From: Anaerolineales bacterium | GTDB lineage: Bacteria > Chloroflexota > Anaerolineae > Promineifilales > Promineifilaceae | Length of the DNA: 8,366 nucleotides | Reading direction: 5' to 3' | Assembly: GCA_020432595.1 (NCBI GenBank) | Contig: JAGQGA010000212.1 | Span: forward strand, 1-8,366 | Shown: one piece after another, positions 5,277-8,366 of the stretch | Layout of the letters: the number at the start of each line of letters is the position of its first letter | How positions within the stretch are numbered: the stretch's first letter is position 1 | The notes under the pieces: model-generated | Databases searched by the model: none | The model's input: the letters and a program-made list of their open reading frames with translations, nothing else | What the model was told of the DNA's origin: nothing | Made by a program: the position numbers and the translations under genes

Positions 5277-6698
5277 ATGAATCGTATCGCGATGACACGA
5301 CCTGGTTTGGTGTTTGGTTTGGCATTGATCGTGGGAGTGGTAACGGCCGTTATTACCCCCTCAACCCCCGCTACGGGTGCTTCGAGCATCCCTCCTACGA
5401 TTGCCGCCACTTTGTATGCTTCTGGTCTTTCTGAGCCAGTCGATATCGCCAATAGCGGTGTCACTGGCGATGCACGCTTGTTCGTTGTTGAAAAGCAAGG
5501 GCGGATTAAAGTCGTTGATGATGGCGGAACGGTGCGGACGATCCCCTTTCTTGACATCACTGACCGGGTTGTTGCCGGATCCCCACCAGTTGAAACAGGG
5601 CTTCTCGGCCTTGTGTTTCACCCCGATTATGAAACCAACGGCTTCTTTTATGTCAACTATACTGCCCCGAGCTTCTTGCGCAGCCGTATCTCCCGATTTA
5701 CCGTCACCGATGATCCCAACGTAGCTGATCCCAATAGCGAAAAGATCATTTTAGAACAGCTCCAGCCGGAGAGTTATCACAATGGAGGCGATCTCGCCTT
5801 TGGCCCAGATGGGCTGCTTTACATCCCGCTAGGGGATGGGGGTGGATCGGGGGATCCAAACAATTATGCCCAAGACTTAACCACCCTATTGGGTAAAATT
5901 GTGCGTATTGATGTCGATGCTGAGCCGGGAATCGCCCCTGATTGCGATGGCCTGGGCACGGGGAGTTATACTGTGCCCCCCGATAACCCACTGGTGGACG
6001 GCCGTTTCGGAGCCTGTGATGAGATTTGGGCGATTGGCTTCCGCAATCCGTGGCGCTTTAGTTTTGATCGAGCCACCGGGGATATGTTTATCGGTGACGT
6101 TGGGCAAAATGGCTGGGAAGAGATTGACTTTCAACCTGCCCTTAGCACTGGCGGCGAAAATTATGGTTGGCGTTGTTATGAGGGGAATCACCCTTACAAC
6201 ACGACGGCGTGTCAATCAATGGGCGCTTATGTGTTCCCGGTCACTGAATATGGTCGTGACGGCGGGCATTGTTCGGTGATAGGGGGGTATGTTTATCGGG
6301 GGGCGATGTATCCAGCCATGGTAGGCTACTATCTCTACGCTGATTTTTGTAGTAGCAATTTCTGGACGTTGACTTGGGATGGTGCCAATTGGGTCAATAC
6401 CTCCATCGGCACCTTAGGGTTAAGCTCACCATCTAGCTTCGGCGAGAATGTTGATGGGGAGATGTTTGTCGCAAGTTTAAATGGTTCTGTCTACGCTCTT
6501 TCAGTTCCAGGGGAGACACCAACGCCAACACCTACCCACACCAGCACCCCCACGCTAACCCCAACCCCTACTCCGACCGGCACCCCTACGCTAACCCCAA
6601 CCCCCACTCCGACCAGTACCCCCAGCCAAACCCCATCGGCGACACCCGATCCAGATATATTTTATGAGTATTTGCCCTTGGTCGCCAATGAACCCTGA
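5277..6698 (+). CDS. Secreted PQQ-type glucose/sorbosone dehydrogenase with TP-rich linker and YLPLV tail
   Basis: Beta-propeller sugar dehydrogenase of the GSDH family (473 aa), expected to oxidise sugars or related alcohols with PQQ outside the cytoplasmic membrane. Residues 1-36 form a signal peptide (basic start, hydrophobic 10-26, Ala/Gly-Ala-Ser cleavage area). The propeller spans about 38-410: GLLGLVFHPDY (108-118) with the conserved His115, SYHNGGDLAFGPDG (166-179) with His168, LGDGGGSGDP (185-194), GFRNPWRFSFD (254-264), GDVGQNGWEEID (273-284), NYGWRCYEG (295-303), CSVIGGYVYRG (332-342) and SSFGENVDGE (386-395). A Thr/Pro linker (411-460) and the end YEYLPLVANEP follow. Six cysteines lie in the propeller, consistent with export. 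It is not clear that PQQ is really the cofactor in this subfamily, as no PQQ synthesis gene is in view. The start was chosen by Shine-Dalgarno and signal peptide. An AACGGCCGTT word lies inside the signal-peptide codons. Confidence 0.9.
   Translation: MNRIAMTRPGLVFGLALIVGVVTAVITPSTPATGASSIPPTIAATLYASGLSEPVDIANSGVTGDARLFVVEKQGRIKVVDDGGTVRTIPFLDITDRVVAGSPPVETGLLGLVFHPDYETNGFFYVNYTAPSFLRSRISRFTVTDDPNVADPNSEKIILEQLQPESYHNGGDLAFGPDGLLYIPLGDGGGSGDPNNYAQDLTTLLGKIVRIDVDAEPGIAPDCDGLGTGSYTVPPDNPLVDGRFGACDEIWAIGFRNPWRFSFDRATGDMFIGDVGQNGWEEIDFQPALSTGGENYGWRCYEGNHPYNTTACQSMGAYVFPVTEYGRDGGHCSVIGGYVYRGAMYPAMVGYYLYADFCSSNFWTLTWDGANWVNTSIGTLGLSSPSSFGENVDGEMFVASLNGSVYALSVPGETPTPTPTHTSTPTLTPTPTPTGTPTLTPTPTPTSTPSQTPSATPDPDIFYEYLPLVANEP
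6546..6617 (+). repeat. Two tandem 36-base units in the TP linker
   Basis: Units 6546-6581 and 6582-6617 match at 32 of 36 bases and encode TPTLTPTPTPTG and TPTLTPTPTPTS. Three of the four differences are third-position changes, so the linker appears to have grown by in-frame duplication. Confidence 0.85.
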
Positions 6699-6699
6699 A

Positions 6700-6733
6700 C
6701 ACAGAGAGCCAAAGGACACAGAGAACACGAAGG
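6700..6733. repeat. One-armed word-iterated repeat, CACAGAG type
   Basis: CACAGAG occurs at 6700 and 6717, with variants CAAAGGA at 6710 and CACGAAGG at 6726, giving steps of about 7-10 bases. It begins one base after the dehydrogenase stop codon. No inverted arm is present, unlike the other word-iterated repeats in the window, so it may be a half element. Confidence 0.5.
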
Positions 6734-6758
6734 TAGAGAGAAGGTTGGCGGTCTAGCG

Positions 6759-6779
6759 ATTGCTCAATCATAAAGCAAT
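6759..6779 (+). terminator. Weak hairpin after the dehydrogenase gene
   Basis: ATTGCT (6759-6764) and AGCAAT (6774-6779) could form a 6-bp stem with a 9-base loop. It lies about 60 bases past the stop. There is no T-run and the stem is short, so a termination role is only a possibility. Nothing else stands out in 6734-6814. Confidence 0.2.
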
Positions 6780-6842
6780 GGTCTAATCGAGAGGGCATGT
6801 AAACGGGTGTCATGAAGGGTGGCACGAGCGCGGCTACCCAAG

Positions 6843-6848
6843 TACACT
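6843..6848 (+). promoter_or_regulatory. Possible -10 box for a leaderless ABC transporter transcript
   Basis: TACACT ends 6 bases before ATG 6855, the spacing expected if transcription starts at the A of the start codon. No Shine-Dalgarno is found between 6815 and 6855. The surrounding 40 bases are conserved in the relic copy at 4822-4861, where the equivalent hexamer has changed to TGCACT. No clear -35 box is seen. Confidence 0.35.
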
Positions 6849-6854
6849 AGCCCT

Positions 6855-8366
6855 ATGGCACACGCAACCACAAAACCACAAACCGACCGCCAAATTCTTT
6901 GGCGCTGCTTCCGTTATCTGGGTGAATTTCGTCGCTACGTGGTCGGCATTTACCTGCTGATGGTCATCATCAACTTGATCAATGTTTCCCTGCCCCAAAT
7001 CATTCGCTGGATGATTGACCAGGGGATTTACGGCGGCGATTTGTCGCTGCTGGGGTGGGGGGTGCTGGGGCTGCTGGGCATCACGGCGGTGAAAGGGGTT
7101 GCCATTTACTACCAGGGCATTTGGGGCGAAATTTCTTCGCAGGGGGTGGCCTACACGCTCCGCAATGCCATCGTCCACAAGCTAACGACGCTCTCCTTTG
7201 CCTTTCATGACCGCACCGAAGCGGGGCAAATTCTTTCGCGCACGCTGCAAGATGTGGAGCGGATTCGCTTTTTGACGGGGCGCGCCGGGCTGCGGCTGAT
7301 TGAGGGGACGGTGCAGTTGCTGTTAACGGCCGTTATTCTCATCACCATGAACCGCAACCTCGGCCTACTCGTCATCCTCACCCTGCCGCTGCTCTTCCAT
7401 CGTGCCTATCACTTTGGCCGCTATTTCCGTCCCCTTTCCATCCAGATTCAAGACCAGTTGGCGGTGTTGACGACGCGGCTGGAGCAGAATTTGCGGGGCA
7501 TAACGGCCGTTAAAGCGTTCGCCCAGGAAACCGCCGAAACCGACCGCTTCATCACCGAAAACGAAAAATGGTTTCAGCTTTCCGCCAGAGCCGCCCGCAT
7601 CGAAGCCATCAACAGCCCCATGCTTGACCTAATCGCCAACGGCGGCACGCTGCTCATTTTGGGCTACGGCGGCTGGCTCGTCATTCAGGGGCAGCTTACC
7701 CTCGGTGAACTCGTTGCCTTCACCACCTACCTTGCCCAGCTTATCCGCCCCATCCAGCTTATGGGGCGTATCATCCCCATTATCGCTATTGCGGCCTCCG
7801 CTGGGGAGCGTATCTTTCAAATCCTTGATGCACCTTCCGACGTAACCGACAGTGCCGACGCGCAGCCAATTGCCACCAGCCGGGGGCTTGTCCGTTTTGA
7901 ACACGTCTCTTTTGCCTACCAGGACGGCCGCGAAGTGCTGCACGACATTGATTTTGTGGCCCAGCCGGGGCAGGTGGTGGCGCTGCTTGGCCCCACGGGG
8001 TCGGGCAAATCCACCGTCATCAATCTGCTCTCCCGTTTTTATGAGCCAACAAACGGCCGTATTACCCTCGACCACCAAGACACCCGCGACCTCACCCTGG
8101 CTTCGCTGCGGCAGCAAATTGGGCTGGTGATGCAGGACAGTACCCTCTTTGCCGCCTCCATCCGCGAAAACATCGCCTTTGGCTGCCCCGATGCCAGCGA
8201 AGCCGACATTGTGCAGGCGGCGCAAGAAGCCCAAGCCCACGACTTCATCACCGCCATGCCCGATGGTTATGACACCCGCGTCGGTGAGCGCGGGGTGACG
8301 CTTTCTGGCGGGCAAAAGCAGCGGTTGGCAATCGCCCGCGCCCTGCTCACCAACCCGCGCATCCTC
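6855..8366 (+). CDS. ABC exporter half-transporter, membrane domain plus ATPase (3' end outside window)
   Basis: Type IV (MsbA/LmrA/MdlB-like) ABC exporter that works as a dimer in the cytoplasmic membrane. The first 504 residues are open to the window edge with no stop. The membrane domain spans about 20-310, with hydrophobic helices near 28-50, 64-88, 146-185 and 255-312 and coupling segments such as FHDRTEAGQILSRTLQDV (117-134). The ATPase begins near 345 (VRFEHVSFAY). Walker A is GPTGSGKST (379-387), the Q-loop glutamine is Gln427 (VMQDST) and the signature is LSGGQ (483-487). The sequence ends at LLTNPRIL, just before Walker B. A full protein would be about 570-600 aa. The ATG at 6855 is the only sensible start: there is no upstream Shine-Dalgarno and the next Met is at residue 36, inside the first helix. 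Three AACGGCCGTT or near-matching words lie inside it. Partner and substrate are unknown; such genes often occur in pairs, so a second half-transporter may follow. Confidence 0.93.
   Translation, partial: MAHATTKPQTDRQILWRCFRYLGEFRRYVVGIYLLMVIINLINVSLPQIIRWMIDQGIYGGDLSLLGWGVLGLLGITAVKGVAIYYQGIWGEISSQGVAYTLRNAIVHKLTTLSFAFHDRTEAGQILSRTLQDVERIRFLTGRAGLRLIEGTVQLLLTAVILITMNRNLGLLVILTLPLLFHRAYHFGRYFRPLSIQIQDQLAVLTTRLEQNLRGITAVKAFAQETAETDRFITENEKWFQLSARAARIEAINSPMLDLIANGGTLLILGYGGWLVIQGQLTLGELVAFTTYLAQLIRPIQLMGRIIPIIAIAASAGERIFQILDAPSDVTDSADAQPIATSRGLVRFEHVSFAYQDGREVLHDIDFVAQPGQVVALLGPTGSGKSTVINLLSRFYEPTNGRITLDHQDTRDLTLASLRQQIGLVMQDSTLFAASIRENIAFGCPDASEADIVQAAQEAQAHDFITAMPDGYDTRVGERGVTLSGGQKQRLAIARALLTNPRIL

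Larger units (their letters stand above)
261..7511. repeat. Ten dispersed copies of the palindrome AACGGCCGTT
   Basis: Exact copies at 261-270, 1356-1365, 1433-1442, 1647-1656, 3911-3920, 4325-4334, 5091-5100, 5342-5351, 7325-7334 and 7502-7511. Near matches are at 5114 (AACGGCCGAT), 5997 (GACGGCCGTT) and 8052 (AACGGCCGTA). All exact copies lie in genes or, at 5091, in a pseudogene. They are read as Thr-Ala-Val (six), Asn-Gly-Arg (two) or as part of an Arg-Pro frame (two), so the DNA word rather than one peptide is what recurs. Confidence 0.9.

Noticed and set aside
6820..6835. Sigma-54-like -24/-12 promoter (TGGCAC, GG-N10-GC) before the ABC transporter gene
   Set aside because: The -12 element reads CGGCT instead of TTGCA/T, the transcript would leave only about 9 bases before ATG, no enhancer-binding regulator is in view, and GC-rich sequence gives GG-N10-GC easily.
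7629..8315. Open frame of 228 codons antisense to the ABC transporter ATPase
   Set aside because: It is the reverse of a strongly conserved ATPase domain with intact Walker A and signature; the antisense product shows no recognisable domain.

Overview
The window is a piece of a moderately GC-rich bacterial chromosome. It most resembles an uncultured or filamentous Chloroflexota of the Anaerolineae/Caldilineae type. That guess rests on the extracellular beta-propeller protein with a Thr/Pro linker and a final YLPLV-type tail, and on the general look of the enzymes; there is no rRNA or marker gene to prove it.

Layout. (1) Positions 1-2474, minus strand: a tightly packed operon for a four-subunit 2-oxoacid:ferredoxin oxidoreductase, in the order delta (two 4Fe-4S ferredoxin), alpha, beta (TPP), gamma (cut by the window edge). 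The alpha and beta subunits look most like the 2-oxoisovalerate (VOR) type. (2) Positions 2475-3241: about 770 bases without an intact gene. It holds two word-iterated palindromic repeats, a decayed C-terminal piece of a serine resolvase on the minus strand, and a perfect 12-bp hairpin just after the next gene's stop. (3) Positions 3242-4606, minus strand: a complete 12-helix MATE-family exporter. (4) Positions 4607-5276: debris. It holds a GCGGAT-word palindromic repeat, then a relic in which the promoter and first codons of an ABC transporter gene are joined to the C-terminal third of a glucose/sorbosone dehydrogenase. Both halves have intact homologues immediately downstream. (5) Positions 5277-6698, plus strand: an intact secreted PQQ-type glucose/sorbosone dehydrogenase with a TP-rich linker. 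(6) Positions 6855-8366, plus strand: an ABC exporter half-transporter (membrane domain plus ATPase) running off the right edge, with no Shine-Dalgarno and probably leaderless.

How the parts fit. The oxidoreductase operon makes a cytoplasmic complex that turns a branched-chain or related 2-oxoacid into acyl-CoA and reduced ferredoxin. The MATE and ABC proteins are separate membrane exporters. The dehydrogenase acts outside the membrane. Apart from the operon, no shared pathway is evident.

The most unusual signal lies at the DNA level. The 10-base palindrome AACGGCCGTT occurs ten times exactly in 8.4 kb (chance expectation about 0.01), in three different codon phases, in genes on both strands and in one pseudogene. 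This resembles the HIP1 phenomenon of cyanobacteria, but with a different word. A second theme is a set of intergenic repeats built from short words repeated at about 9-14-base intervals, usually followed by the same number of inverted words.
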